This document shows, piece after piece, positions 31,480 to 41,640 of a stretch of DNA of 64,000 nt (the stretch's first letter is position 1; the number at the start of each line of letters is the position of its first letter). Under the pieces are notes generated by a model. That model saw only the letters and a list, made by a program, of their open reading frames with translations, was not told where the DNA came from and searched no databases. Position numbers and translations under genes: made by a program. Source of the DNA: Nocardia abscessus (GTDB lineage Bacteria > Actinomycetota > Actinomycetes > Mycobacteriales > Mycobacteriaceae); contig NZ_JADLQO010000014.1 of the NCBI RefSeq assembly GCF_015477775.1, positions 1 through 64,000 on the forward strand. The letters run 5' to 3'.

Positions 31480-32148
31480 TCATTGCGGCAGCAGGGGAAT
31501 CGCCCCACCGATGCGGCGGGCGACGGAACCGTAGCGGGCGTCGATCCGCAGCCATGTTCTGGTCGCGCGGACGCGGACTATCTCGGCGGGCGGGATGCGG
31601 CGCGAATCGGCCTTGTCCCCCGAGTGGGGGATGAAATCCATCGCCGTGAGCGCGAAGACGACTCGCATCGGCACCTGCACCCGGGTGCCCGCGCCGGACA
31701 CGGTCAGCACCGCCTGATCCAGCAGCGAGGCGGGCGGACCGTGGCCGCTGCCGTGTTCCTTCGCCAGCTGCGCACCCTGTTCGGCGAGTTCGACCAGGGT
31801 GCGTGCCGGCACGTCCTCGACGTGCGCGAAACCGTCCGTCGGCGGCAACGCGCCACGCCACGCGGAGTCCATCGAGTATCCGAGGTCGATCGGACCGCCG
31901 CCGGCCGATCCGGCCAGCACGACATCGGCGCCGACTGTCACGTCGTCGACGCCGAGTTCGCCGACCACGGTGCGCATCGCCAGCGCCTCGAAGCCCGTCG
32001 CCACCCAGGCGGAGACATAGTGCTCCCCCCGGCGGCGCAGGCGCACCACCGCCGCCGGGTCCAAGCGCACGGCCCTGGTCAGGAACGTGGCGAGATTCTC
32101 CCGCTCCGCGGGATCGGGCACGTGCAGTACCCGTTGTTCCGATATCAC
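31480..32148 (-). CDS. Conserved hypothetical protein (Rv2474c-like by position)
   Basis: 222 residues, soluble, no motif I can name. The sequence shows a VGADVVLAGSAGGGP segment in the middle, a basic linker at about 175-190 (HSGDKADSRRIPP) and a hydrophobic C-terminus. It lies 44 bp downstream of the thioesterase gene in the same direction as gdh, and in M. tuberculosis a protein of about the same length occupies this place. Function is unknown; co-transcription with thioesterase and gdh is likely. Confidence 0.75.
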   Translation of the reverse strand: MISEQRVLHVPDPAERENLATFLTRAVRLDPAAVVRLRRRGEHYVSAWVATGFEALAMRTVVGELGVDDVTVGADVVLAGSAGGGPIDLGYSMDSAWRGALPPTDGFAHVEDVPARTLVELAEQGAQLAKEHGSGHGPPASLLDQAVLTVSGAGTRVQVPMRVVFALTAMDFIPHSGDKADSRRIPPAEIVRVRATRTWLRIDARYGSVARRIGGAIPLLPQ

Positions 32149-32192
32149 GGCCGCTCCGCCGTCAGCATTCGACGATCACCGACGAGGGTCGC

Positions 32193-32657
32193 TCATTCCA
32201 TCCACTCGGACAGATAATCACGCTCGGCGTCGGTGAGCCTGCGCAACCGCTGCGCCGGCATGTCGAACGCGGCGATCTGCGTGGACGCGACCACCGCCGC
32301 GGGCGAATCGGGCGCGGCGCCCGCGGCCCGCACCTCGTAACCGATGGTGAAGTCGACCGCGCGCAACTGTTCGATCCACATGGCGATATCCAGCGGCGTG
32401 TCCTCGTGACGCAACTGGCCGCGGTAGCGGACCCGCAGGTCGGCGAGCACGCAACCCTCGCGCAACGGGGCGGTCGGGCGGCCGTCCTCGAACAGCCACG
32501 GGATTCGCGCCTCCTCCAGCAGCGTCACCATCCGGGCATGGTTGACGTGCTGGAACACGTCCATGTCCGACCATCTGACATCCACTTTGGCGTGAAAACG
32601 CCTGGGCAGCACGAGGCTGCCCGCCGCCGTCCCGTTCCGGTTCACCGAACTCGTCAA
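32193..32657 (-). CDS. Hot-dog fold acyl-CoA thioesterase (Rv2475c-like)
   Basis: 154 residues. 4HBT-type thioesterases hydrolyse acyl-CoA. The motif VRWSDMDVFQHVNHARMVTLLEEAR at about 27-51 contains the conserved D and HVNH of the family. The start is TTG at 32657: it overlaps the gdh stop as TTGA and has a strong GGAGG 7 nt upstream, so translation is coupled to gdh. The acyl substrate is unknown. The same pair exists in mycobacteria. Confidence 0.9.
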   Translation of the reverse strand: MTSSVNRNGTAAGSLVLPRRFHAKVDVRWSDMDVFQHVNHARMVTLLEEARIPWLFEDGRPTAPLREGCVLADLRVRYRGQLRHEDTPLDIAMWIEQLRAVDFTIGYEVRAAGAAPDSPAAVVASTQIAAFDMPAQRLRRLTDAERDYLSEWME

Positions 32658-35600
32658 CGTGGTACCTCCGATTGAGCGCCCACCCCGCTCACCATGCTCC
32701 GCACTTGCCGCGCTGCAACCGACAACGTGGCGAGATCGTGGGTTCCGGACTCGAACAATTCCGACAGCGCCGCCCTGGCTCGGCCGAGGCGGGACTGATT
32801 CTTCGACTCCCAGTATGCAATCTTCTCATCCGCCGTCTCCTCGGGGTCGCCGCCGGAGAGCACGTCGAGGGTGAGCGAGCGCAACGATCCGTACATATCG
32901 TCGCGCAGCGCGAGCCGCGCCAGCGCATGCCAGCGGTCGCCGCGTTCGAGGTGGCTCACCGCCTGTAACAGCCAGTCGATCTTGAGGTGATCGTTGAGCG
33001 CGTAGTACAGCGATCCGACCTCGTCGCCGTCCCGGTCGGTGATGTCGGCGATGTCCACGATGTCCAGCAGCGGGAAGAGGTTGAGCAGGCCGAAGACCTC
33101 GGTGGCCAGATCGGTCGGGGCGCCGCGGGCGATCAACTCGGCGGACCGGTCGGTGAGGATGGACACGTGGTGCCCGCGCAGCCAGCCCGCCACCTTGGGG
33201 GCGAGTTCGCGCACGTCGGCGCAGTACCGGCTGATCTCCGAGCCCACCGCGATCGGCTGCGGCCGGTTGCTCAGCAGCCACCGGGACGCTCGGTCCAGCG
33301 TGCGCTTCGTCTCCAGCTCGAGCAGGTCGCGCACCGAGGTGGGCGCGTCGCACGCGCGGATTCGCGTCCACATCTGGTGCAGGTCGAAGATCCCGCTGGC
33401 CGCGGCGAAAGCGCGCACCGCGTCGGTGGCGGTGGCGCCGACCTCCTCGTTCAACCGGTGTGCGTAGGTGACACCGCCGTAGTCCACCATCTCGTTGGCG
33501 AGCATGGTCGTGACGATTTCCCGGCGCAGCCGGTGGCGCTTGATCGCCGCGCCGAAACGGTCGCGCAGCGGGGCCGGGAAGTAGTCTTGCAGCCGCGTGG
33601 CGAAATACTGGCTGTCGGGCAGGTCGGAATCGAGCAGATCGGCCTTGAGCGAAAGCTTCACGTGCGCCATCAGATTCGCCAGCTCCGGCGAAGCCAGTCC
33701 GGAACCTTCTTCCAGCCTGCGCTTCATCTCCTGGTCCGAGGGCAGCGCCTCGAGTTCGCGGTCCAAGCCGCGACGCTGTTCGAGATCCTCGACGAGCCGC
33801 ATCTGCACACTCAGCATCTGCGGCGCCTCGGTGCGCGAGATGCCCATGAGGAAGTTCTGCGCCACGTTGTCGCGCAGCACCATCTGCGCGACCTCGTCGG
33901 TCATCGAGGCCAGCAGCGGATTGCGCTCGTCCGGCGGCAGTTGACCGCCGGAGACCACGGCGTCGAGCAGGATCTTGATGTTGACCTCGTGGTCGGAGCA
34001 GTCCACACCCGCCGAGTTGTCCAGCGCGTCGGTGTTCATCTTGCCGCCGTTGCGGCAGAACTCGATCCGGCCGAGCGCCGTCGCGCCCAAGTTGCCGCCC
34101 TCACCGATCACTTTGGCCCGCAGTTGGTTTCCGTTGACACGAACCGCATCGTTGGACTTGTCGCCCACCTCGGCGTTGGTCTCCGCGCTCGCCTTGATAT
34201 AGGTGCCGATTCCGCCGTTCCACAGCAGGTCTACCGGCGCGAGCAAGATCGCGCGGACCAGGTCCGGCGGCGACAGCGAGACGACGTCGTCGCCCAGACC
34301 GAGGGCCGCCCTGGCCTGCGGGCTGATCGGCACGGCCTTGACAGTGCGGTCCCACACGCCGCCGCCGGCGCTGATCAGCGCTGTGTCGTAGTCCGCCCAC
34401 GACGACCTCGGCAACGCGAACATCCGCTGCCGCTCCCGGTAGGAGACAGCCGCGTCCGGGTTGGGGTCGAGGAAGATGTGGCGGTGGTCGAAAGCGGCCA
34501 CCAAGCGGATGTGCTCCGACAGCAACATGCCGTTACCGAACACGTCACCACTCATGTCACCGACACCCACCACAGTGAAATCCTGTGACTGCGTATCGAT
34601 GTCCATCTCGCCGAAGTGGCGTTTCACGCTTTCCCAGGCGCCCTTGGCGGTGATGCCCATCGCCTTGTGGTCGTAACCCGCGGAACCACCGGAAGCGAAC
34701 GCGTCACCGAGCCAGAAACCATAACTCTGCGCCACATCATTGGCGATATCCGAAAACGTCGCGGTGCCCTTGTCGGCCGCCACGACCAGATAGGTGTCGT
34801 CACCATCGCGGCGCACGACTCGTGCGGGAGGCAATACCTCCCCGGTCGCCCGATCCACGTTGTCGGTGACGTCCAGCAAGCCCGAAATGAAGGTGCGGTA
34901 GCAGGCGACGCCTTCCGCGCCCAACGCCTGCCGGTCCGCGACGGGATCACCGGTGGCCGTGGGCGGTTGCTTGACCACGAACCCGCCCTTCGCGCCCACC
35001 GGCACGATCACGGCATTCTTCACCGCCTGCGCCTTCACCAAACCCAGGATCTCGGTGCGGAAATCCTCCAAACGATCCGACCACCGCAAACCACCGCGCG
35101 CCACCGGCCCGAAGCGCAGGTGCACGCCTTCCACCCGCGGCGAGTACACGAAGATCTCGAACTGCGGGCGTGGCTTGGGCAGTTCGGCGATCGCGTGCGG
35201 TTCGACCTTGACCGAGACGAAGTCGCGCGGACTGCCGTCCGCGGCGGTCACGTAGTAGTTGGTACGCAGCGTCGCCGTGATCAGGCCGAGGATCGCACGG
35301 AGGATGCGGTCCGCGTCCAGACTGACCACCTCGTCGATCCGCCCACGCACCTGGGTCTCCAACTCGGCGGCGTGCTCGGCGGAGACGGTGTCCGGGTCGA
35401 AACGCGCGGCGAACAGGTCGGCGAACAGGCGCGCGATATCCGGATAGGTGAGCAGCACGCGGCAGATGTTCGCCTGGCTGTACGGAAAACCGGCCTGCTG
35501 CAAGTACTTCGCGTAGGTACGCAGGATCGAGACGGCCCGCCACGGCAGCCGGGCACGCAGCACCAGCTCGTTCAGCCCGTCCGCCTCCGCGCGGCCGTAC

Positions 35601-37594
35601 CACATGGCCTCGAACGCTTCCACGAACCGCTCACGCAACCCGCGCACCTCCGCCTCCAGCACGGCGGCGCGATTGGAGGACTCGAGCAGTTCCGCGTCCA
35701 GATCCCGGTCGAGCGAACTGCGCAACAACTCGGGACGGGCGAGCAGACCGAAGTCGTAGATCCAGCGCTCCCCACCTGCGCCGCCATCGGCCGCGGCCTC
35801 CAGCTCGAGCTGGTAGGGCCGCTCGTCGACCACCTCGACCCCGAGGCTCTGCAACAGCGGGAGCACCTGGCTCAAGGAGATTCCGCTGCCGCCGATGTAG
35901 AGGGTGAAACGCCACGAACCCGGCGCCGAATCCAGCTTCCGGTAGAGGTACTGGTCGATCCCGCCCTCGCGGAGCCGCTCCAGGCGCACGATGTCAGTCA
36001 GGGCGCGGGCAGCGGCGAAGTCCTGCTTGTAGCCTTCGGGGAAGGCCTCCGCGTACCGCTGCACCACCGCAGGATCGAGCACGGTCGACGTGCTCACCTC
36101 GTCGTTCAGGCGGTCGTCCCAGGTGCGGCTGGCCTCCGCGAGCAGATTCTGCAGACGCAGCCGGTTGGGCTCGGAGGTGTCGGCGGCCGGCGGCGTCCGG
36201 CTCGGGACGCCGTGCTCCGCTTCCGGCATGCGCACCGTGAAATAGACTCGCGCCAAATCGCTTTCGCCCACCCGGGCGGAGTAATCGATGGACACCCCAC
36301 CCAGTTCGCGAACCAGGATCTCCTGCATCTCCAGCCGCGAGCTGGTGGTGTACCGGTCCCGCGGCAGATAGACCAGGCAGGCGACGTAGCGCCCGTAGGT
36401 GTCCGCGCGCAAGAACAAGCGCACCTGACGGCGCAGGCTCACGCTGATCACGGCGGTGGCGGTGCGGCGCAGCGTCTCGGCGTCGGCGGAGAACAGCTCG
36501 GTGCGCGGGAAGGACTGGATGACCTCGAGCATCGCCTGACCGGAGAACGAATCCAGGTCGAAACCGCTCTCCTCGATCGCCGAGCGGACCCGGCGTTCGA
36601 TCACCGGTATATCCAGGACGTTCTCGTGCACAGCGGTGACGGTGAAGACGCCGATGAACAGGTGCTCGCCGATGACCGATCCGCTTGCGTCGAAGTCGGC
36701 GACGCTGACGAAGTACGGGTACACCGCACGGTGCACGGTGGCGGGGACCAGCCCTTGGGTCAGCGTGAGCAGCGGGCGGTCGCCGCCGTTGACCGGCACG
36801 TGGAAGTCGGTGCCGACGTCCGGCCGCAACACGCCGAGGCAGGTCGCCGGCAGGACGGTGGACAGCTCGCGGCCCTCGTCGCTGTTCAGCCGATAGCGCG
36901 CGTAGCCGAGGAGGGTGAAGTTTCCCTTCGCCAGCCAGCGCAGCAGCTTGGCGGTGTCGATCAGCTCGCCCTGCTCGAACGGCGCGGACCCGGATTGTGC
37001 GGCCAGCTCCAGGTCGTCGGCCAGCTTGCCCTGGACGTCCTCGATGGCTTCGGTGTCGCCGATCACCTGCCGGACGTCGTCCACCACGTCCGGCACCGAG
37101 CTCTCGACCTTGGCCAGCAGTGCCGCGCTGGTCGACGGATGCAATTGCACGTGCATCCAGGATTCGCGCAGCCCGGCCGTGCCGGTGCCGTCCACCTCGT
37201 GCGCGGCGGCGTGCGTCAGGTGCCCGTCCTCGTCCCGCTCGACCTCGAAGATGGGATGGATGATCTCGCTGACGCTGACGCCGATCCGGCTCAGCGACGA
37301 GCTGATCGACTCGACCAGCAGGGGCATGTCGTCGGTGACGACCTGCAGCGCCGCACCGATGCCTGAGCCGTCATCCGGGTGATACACCCGCACCAGCGCA
37401 CGACCGGGGCGACGCGTGACGGCCAATTCCAGGTGCCTGCGGAAGATCTGGGTGATGCCGGTGATCGCACAGTCCACATCGCCCGCGTCGACGTGGCGGA
37501 AGTATGCCTCCTCGAGCGTCGCGAGTTCGCCGCGCAAGGTCTGCGGCAAACCCGCGGCCCACGCCGCGCTGGACAATTCGGACGAGACGGTCAT
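32654..37594 (-). CDS. gdh: NAD-specific glutamate dehydrogenase, large type
   Basis: 1646 residues, close to the roughly 1620-residue mycobacterial enzyme. Oxidatively deaminates glutamate to 2-oxoglutarate and ammonium with NAD. The first 600-700 residues hold the ACT-like regulatory region of the large class. The catalytic core includes RGGLRWSDRLEDFRTE at about 830-846 and the KNAVIVPVGAKGGF segment that follows. The long C-terminal helical region is present. ATG 37594 is chosen over an unsupported 56-codon extension. In mycobacteria this enzyme is regulated by the FHA protein GarA, an inference not visible here. It forms an operon with the thioesterase. Confidence 0.95.
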   Translation of the reverse strand: MTVSSELSSAAWAAGLPQTLRGELATLEEAYFRHVDAGDVDCAITGITQIFRRHLELAVTRRPGRALVRVYHPDDGSGIGAALQVVTDDMPLLVESISSSLSRIGVSVSEIIHPIFEVERDEDGHLTHAAAHEVDGTGTAGLRESWMHVQLHPSTSAALLAKVESSVPDVVDDVRQVIGDTEAIEDVQGKLADDLELAAQSGSAPFEQGELIDTAKLLRWLAKGNFTLLGYARYRLNSDEGRELSTVLPATCLGVLRPDVGTDFHVPVNGGDRPLLTLTQGLVPATVHRAVYPYFVSVADFDASGSVIGEHLFIGVFTVTAVHENVLDIPVIERRVRSAIEESGFDLDSFSGQAMLEVIQSFPRTELFSADAETLRRTATAVISVSLRRQVRLFLRADTYGRYVACLVYLPRDRYTTSSRLEMQEILVRELGGVSIDYSARVGESDLARVYFTVRMPEAEHGVPSRTPPAADTSEPNRLRLQNLLAEASRTWDDRLNDEVSTSTVLDPAVVQRYAEAFPEGYKQDFAAARALTDIVRLERLREGGIDQYLYRKLDSAPGSWRFTLYIGGSGISLSQVLPLLQSLGVEVVDERPYQLELEAAADGGAGGERWIYDFGLLARPELLRSSLDRDLDAELLESSNRAAVLEAEVRGLRERFVEAFEAMWYGRAEADGLNELVLRARLPWRAVSILRTYAKYLQQAGFPYSQANICRVLLTYPDIARLFADLFAARFDPDTVSAEHAAELETQVRGRIDEVVSLDADRILRAILGLITATLRTNYYVTAADGSPRDFVSVKVEPHAIAELPKPRPQFEIFVYSPRVEGVHLRFGPVARGGLRWSDRLEDFRTEILGLVKAQAVKNAVIVPVGAKGGFVVKQPPTATGDPVADRQALGAEGVACYRTFISGLLDVTDNVDRATGEVLPPARVVRRDGDDTYLVVAADKGTATFSDIANDVAQSYGFWLGDAFASGGSAGYDHKAMGITAKGAWESVKRHFGEMDIDTQSQDFTVVGVGDMSGDVFGNGMLLSEHIRLVAAFDHRHIFLDPNPDAAVSYRERQRMFALPRSSWADYDTALISAGGGVWDRTVKAVPISPQARAALGLGDDVVSLSPPDLVRAILLAPVDLLWNGGIGTYIKASAETNAEVGDKSNDAVRVNGNQLRAKVIGEGGNLGATALGRIEFCRNGGKMNTDALDNSAGVDCSDHEVNIKILLDAVVSGGQLPPDERNPLLASMTDEVAQMVLRDNVAQNFLMGISRTEAPQMLSVQMRLVEDLEQRRGLDRELEALPSDQEMKRRLEEGSGLASPELANLMAHVKLSLKADLLDSDLPDSQYFATRLQDYFPAPLRDRFGAAIKRHRLRREIVTTMLANEMVDYGGVTYAHRLNEEVGATATDAVRAFAAASGIFDLHQMWTRIRACDAPTSVRDLLELETKRTLDRASRWLLSNRPQPIAVGSEISRYCADVRELAPKVAGWLRGHHVSILTDRSAELIARGAPTDLATEVFGLLNLFPLLDIVDIADITDRDGDEVGSLYYALNDHLKIDWLLQAVSHLERGDRWHALARLALRDDMYGSLRSLTLDVLSGGDPEETADEKIAYWESKNQSRLGRARAALSELFESGTHDLATLSVAARQVRSMVSGVGAQSEVPR

Positions 37595-37786
37595 TTTTCG
37601 CCAACTCCCTCGGATATCGGTTCCGTAACAAAGTGACGCCGGTCCGAGGGTAACTGTGCGCCGATGACGCGTGGGTGAATTCCCTTTCGATATCCGGGTG
37701 TTCACCACGACCGCGGAGTTCGCCGCTCGTGTGCCGAGATCGGACGGGATGACCTCGGGCACAGCACAGAATCGGACCCGCGAACG

Positions 37787-37909
37787 TCAGGTGAGCGCTA
37801 CAGGTCGTATCCGCGGCGGCAGCGGCGCCGCACCGGTACCTCGGGTCAGCTCGGCCACCGCATCGGCGGTCGAAGCCACCGGTTGCTCGAACTGCGCCTG
37901 CGCATTCAC
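37787..37909 (-). CDS. Candidate leaderless small protein, 40 residues
   Basis: GTG at 37909 opens a 40-codon frame rich in Ala, Pro and Gln (beginning MNAQAQFEQPVASTADAVAE and ending RPVALT). The codons favour G/C at third positions like real genes nearby. A TAGGGT box lies exactly 6 nt before the GTG, the spacing of leaderless actinobacterial genes, and several genes in this window use the same arrangement. It reads toward ettA in the same direction as gdh is transcribed away from it. No known family is recognised. It could be a leader peptide or chance; confidence is moderate to low. Confidence 0.4.
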   Translation of the reverse strand: MNAQAQFEQPVASTADAVAELTRGTGAAPLPPRIRPVALT

Positions 37910-37915
37910 GACTCC

Positions 37916-37921
37916 ACCCTA
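37916..37921 (-). promoter_or_regulatory. -10 box of the candidate small gene
   Basis: TAGGGT on the minus strand, 6 nt before the GTG at 37909. The upstream GTGACA is 20 bp away, a spacing too long for a good -35. Confidence 0.35.
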
Positions 37922-38245
37922 GTGGGCTACGCGCGGGTAGGTGTCACTCCTGTTCCGCGTTCGGCGAGAAACCTCGTCGCCCCGCCTTGCCGAGGCGCTA
38001 TTCCCTCGATTTGGGCGTGGTTCCGGCCGGATCTCCCCCTGCGCCGATACACCAGCAAACGCCGGGCAGTGCCTGAGGCCCGTCCGGCTTCGAGCGCTCC
38101 CCCGCACCGGCAGAGGGAGTCGCGCACAACGAAATAATCTCGCCGACACCGAGATGGACGCTCGGACGAACGCGGAGCCCGGCCGGTGCGGCGAGCAAGC
38201 CCCGGGCGGGTGCGGGCGGAACCGCACCCACCCGTCGCGGCGAAC

Positions 38246-39922
<1,677 letters not shown>

Positions 39923-40002
39923 AAGTGTGAAGCCTATCGGTGCGGGAGATGGGGGGACGAAGCAGAGCTACCCTGCCGCCGGGACGGAAACCGGTCGCGC
40001 GA

Positions 40003-40500
40003 TCACGCGTCGACGGGCTGGGGTGCGCTGCCGCGGGGCGGCGCCGAACCGGCGGCTGCGACATTCTCCCCCGGCGCCTCGCCGACCGGCACCCGAACTT
40101 CAGCGCTCGCGGACCCGGAAGTATTCCGCGACGGCAGGTCGGACAACCGGGTCAGTTGCGCGGCGCAGCGGGACAGGTCCGGTCCGACCACACTGGCACG
40201 CATCTCCAGGTCCCGCCGTTCCACCCCGTCCTTGCTCCGGTACTCGTGGGAGCGCAGCTGACCGTAGGCGATGATCGGATCGCCGCGCCGCAGCGAGGCG
40301 TCGACACCCGCCACCAACCGACGCCAGCAGCTGACCGTGAGATACAGCGTGCCGTTGTCCACCCACTGACCCGACGCGTGATCCAGCCGGCGGGAATTGC
40401 TCGCCAGCCGGAAGGTGACCACCTGCTCCCCGTTGGTCAGGTCGCGCTTGACCGGATGGGTGGCGATCGTGCCGATCACGGTCGCGTTGGCCTCGTACAT
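40003..40500 (-). CDS. Single-stranded DNA-binding protein paralogue (Rv2478c-like)
   Basis: 165 residues. An OB fold occupies residues 1-110 (NATVIGTIATHPVKR, VVTFRLASNSRR, GQWVDNGTLYLTVSCWR, RGDPIIAYGQLRSHEY). The remaining tail is Pro/Ala/Gly-rich and lacks the acidic DDDIPF tip of the replicative SSB, ending PQPVDA instead. That makes it an SSB paralogue like the one beside ettA in mycobacteria, possibly used in recombination or stress rather than as the essential SSB. GAAGGGG precedes ATG 40500. Confidence 0.9.
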   Translation of the reverse strand: MYEANATVIGTIATHPVKRDLTNGEQVVTFRLASNSRRLDHASGQWVDNGTLYLTVSCWRRLVAGVDASLRRGDPIIAYGQLRSHEYRSKDGVERRDLEMRASVVGPDLSRCAAQLTRLSDLPSRNTSGSASAEVRVPVGEAPGENVAAAGSAPPRGSAPQPVDA

Positions 40501-40671
40501 GATTACGCCCCTTCACATTCGGATCCGGGCCCGCCTGGAAATGCCCGGAATTTCCTCCCCCTTCAGGAGGCACTTCCAGGGTGCGCCGGATCCGCGGGCG
40601 CCGAGCGTTCCGATCCGCAAATGTGCACAACCTGCCGGAGTGTGAAGATCGCGCCTTTCACGCCCGTGCGA

Positions 40672-41640
40672 TCAGAACACCGCCACGTCGGTGTTGGCGC
40701 CGCAGAGCACGATCACCGGCCGCTCGTCCGGCGCGGGAACGTAGGCGCCGCTGTGCACCGCGGCCAGCGCCGCGGCGCCGGCGAGTTCGACGAGGATGCG
40801 GAACTCGCGCCAGAGGTACTCCCGCGCCGCGCCGATCGCGTCGTCGCTGACCAGCAGCGACCGCACGCCGTGGCGGCGCGCGACGTCGAGGGCGATGTCG
40901 CCGATCCGCGTGGGGCCGAGGGTGTCGACGGTGATGCCGGAACCGAGGATGTCCACCGGGCCGTCCGCATCCAGGCCCGCCCGCAGGATCGCGGCGCCTT
41001 CGGGCTCCACCCCGATCACCTGCTGACGGCGCCCGAGCGCGGCCGCGATCCCGGCCACCAGTCCGCCGCCGCCCACTGCCGCCAGCACCGGCGGCCGCCC
41101 GCGCACCTGCTCCTCGAGTTCCAGGCCGACCACACCCACGCCGGCGACCACGGCGGGCAGGTCGTAGCCGTGCAGCAGCAGCGCGCCGCGTTCGGCGGCC
41201 AACTCGGTGGCGTGCTGCAAAGCCTCGCCGTAGGTGGTGCCGTACCAGAGCACTTCGGCGCCGTGCGACCACATCGCGGCGACCTTGGTGTGCGGCGCCG
41301 TCTCCGGGACGACGACCGTGCATGCCTTGCCCAGCCGCGCCGCGGCCAGCGCGGCCGCGATACCCGCGTTGCCCGCGGAGGCGATCACCACGCGATCGAT
41401 GCCGCCGCCCGACTCCAGCAGCGCGTTGAGACTGCCGCGCACCTTGAATGTCCCGCCGTGCTGGAGGTGCTCGAGCTTCATCGTCACCGGCACCGGCCCG
41501 GACGGACTCGCGACGGAGGTGTGGAAGACCGGCGTTTTGCGGATCTGCCCGGCCAGCCGCTTGCGCGCGGAGCGCACGTCCGACCGTTCCACCCGCCCGA
41601 CCGGCCTGTGTGGGGAGGCCACGGTGGCGCGTTCACTCAC
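40672..41640 (-). CDS. PLP-dependent serine/threonine dehydratase-like enzyme
   Basis: 322 residues, fold type II. The PLP lysine is in GTFKVRGS at about 63-70, where most relatives have SFKxRG, and the phosphate-binding glycine loop is AVGGGGLVAG near 190. There is no C-terminal ACT domain, so it resembles catabolic or racemase-type members rather than allosteric IlvA. Likely reaction: deamination of serine or threonine to a 2-oxo acid. The GTG start at 41640 overlaps the preceding stop (GTGA), coupling it to the CopD-CtaG gene, an unexpected partner. Confidence 0.9.
   Translation of the reverse strand: MSERATVASPHRPVGRVERSDVRSARKRLAGQIRKTPVFHTSVASPSGPVPVTMKLEHLQHGGTFKVRGSLNALLESGGGIDRVVIASAGNAGIAAALAAARLGKACTVVVPETAPHTKVAAMWSHGAEVLWYGTTYGEALQHATELAAERGALLLHGYDLPAVVAGVGVVGLELEEQVRGRPPVLAAVGGGGLVAGIAAALGRRQQVIGVEPEGAAILRAGLDADGPVDILGSGITVDTLGPTRIGDIALDVARRHGVRSLLVSDDAIGAAREYLWREFRILVELAGAAALAAVHSGAYVPAPDERPVIVLCGANTDVAVF

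Larger units (their letters stand above)
37595..38245. other. Intergenic region between gdh and ettA
   Basis: 650 bp. It contains a candidate leaderless small gene at 37787-37909 on the minus strand. The rest, including the 330 bp nearer ettA, has only chance open frames and no RNA or operator that I can identify. Confidence 0.5.

Noticed and set aside
34616..37366. 916-codon open frame opposite gdh
   Set aside because: Antisense shadow caused by third-position GC bias in the glutamate dehydrogenase gene; no domain or ribosome site.
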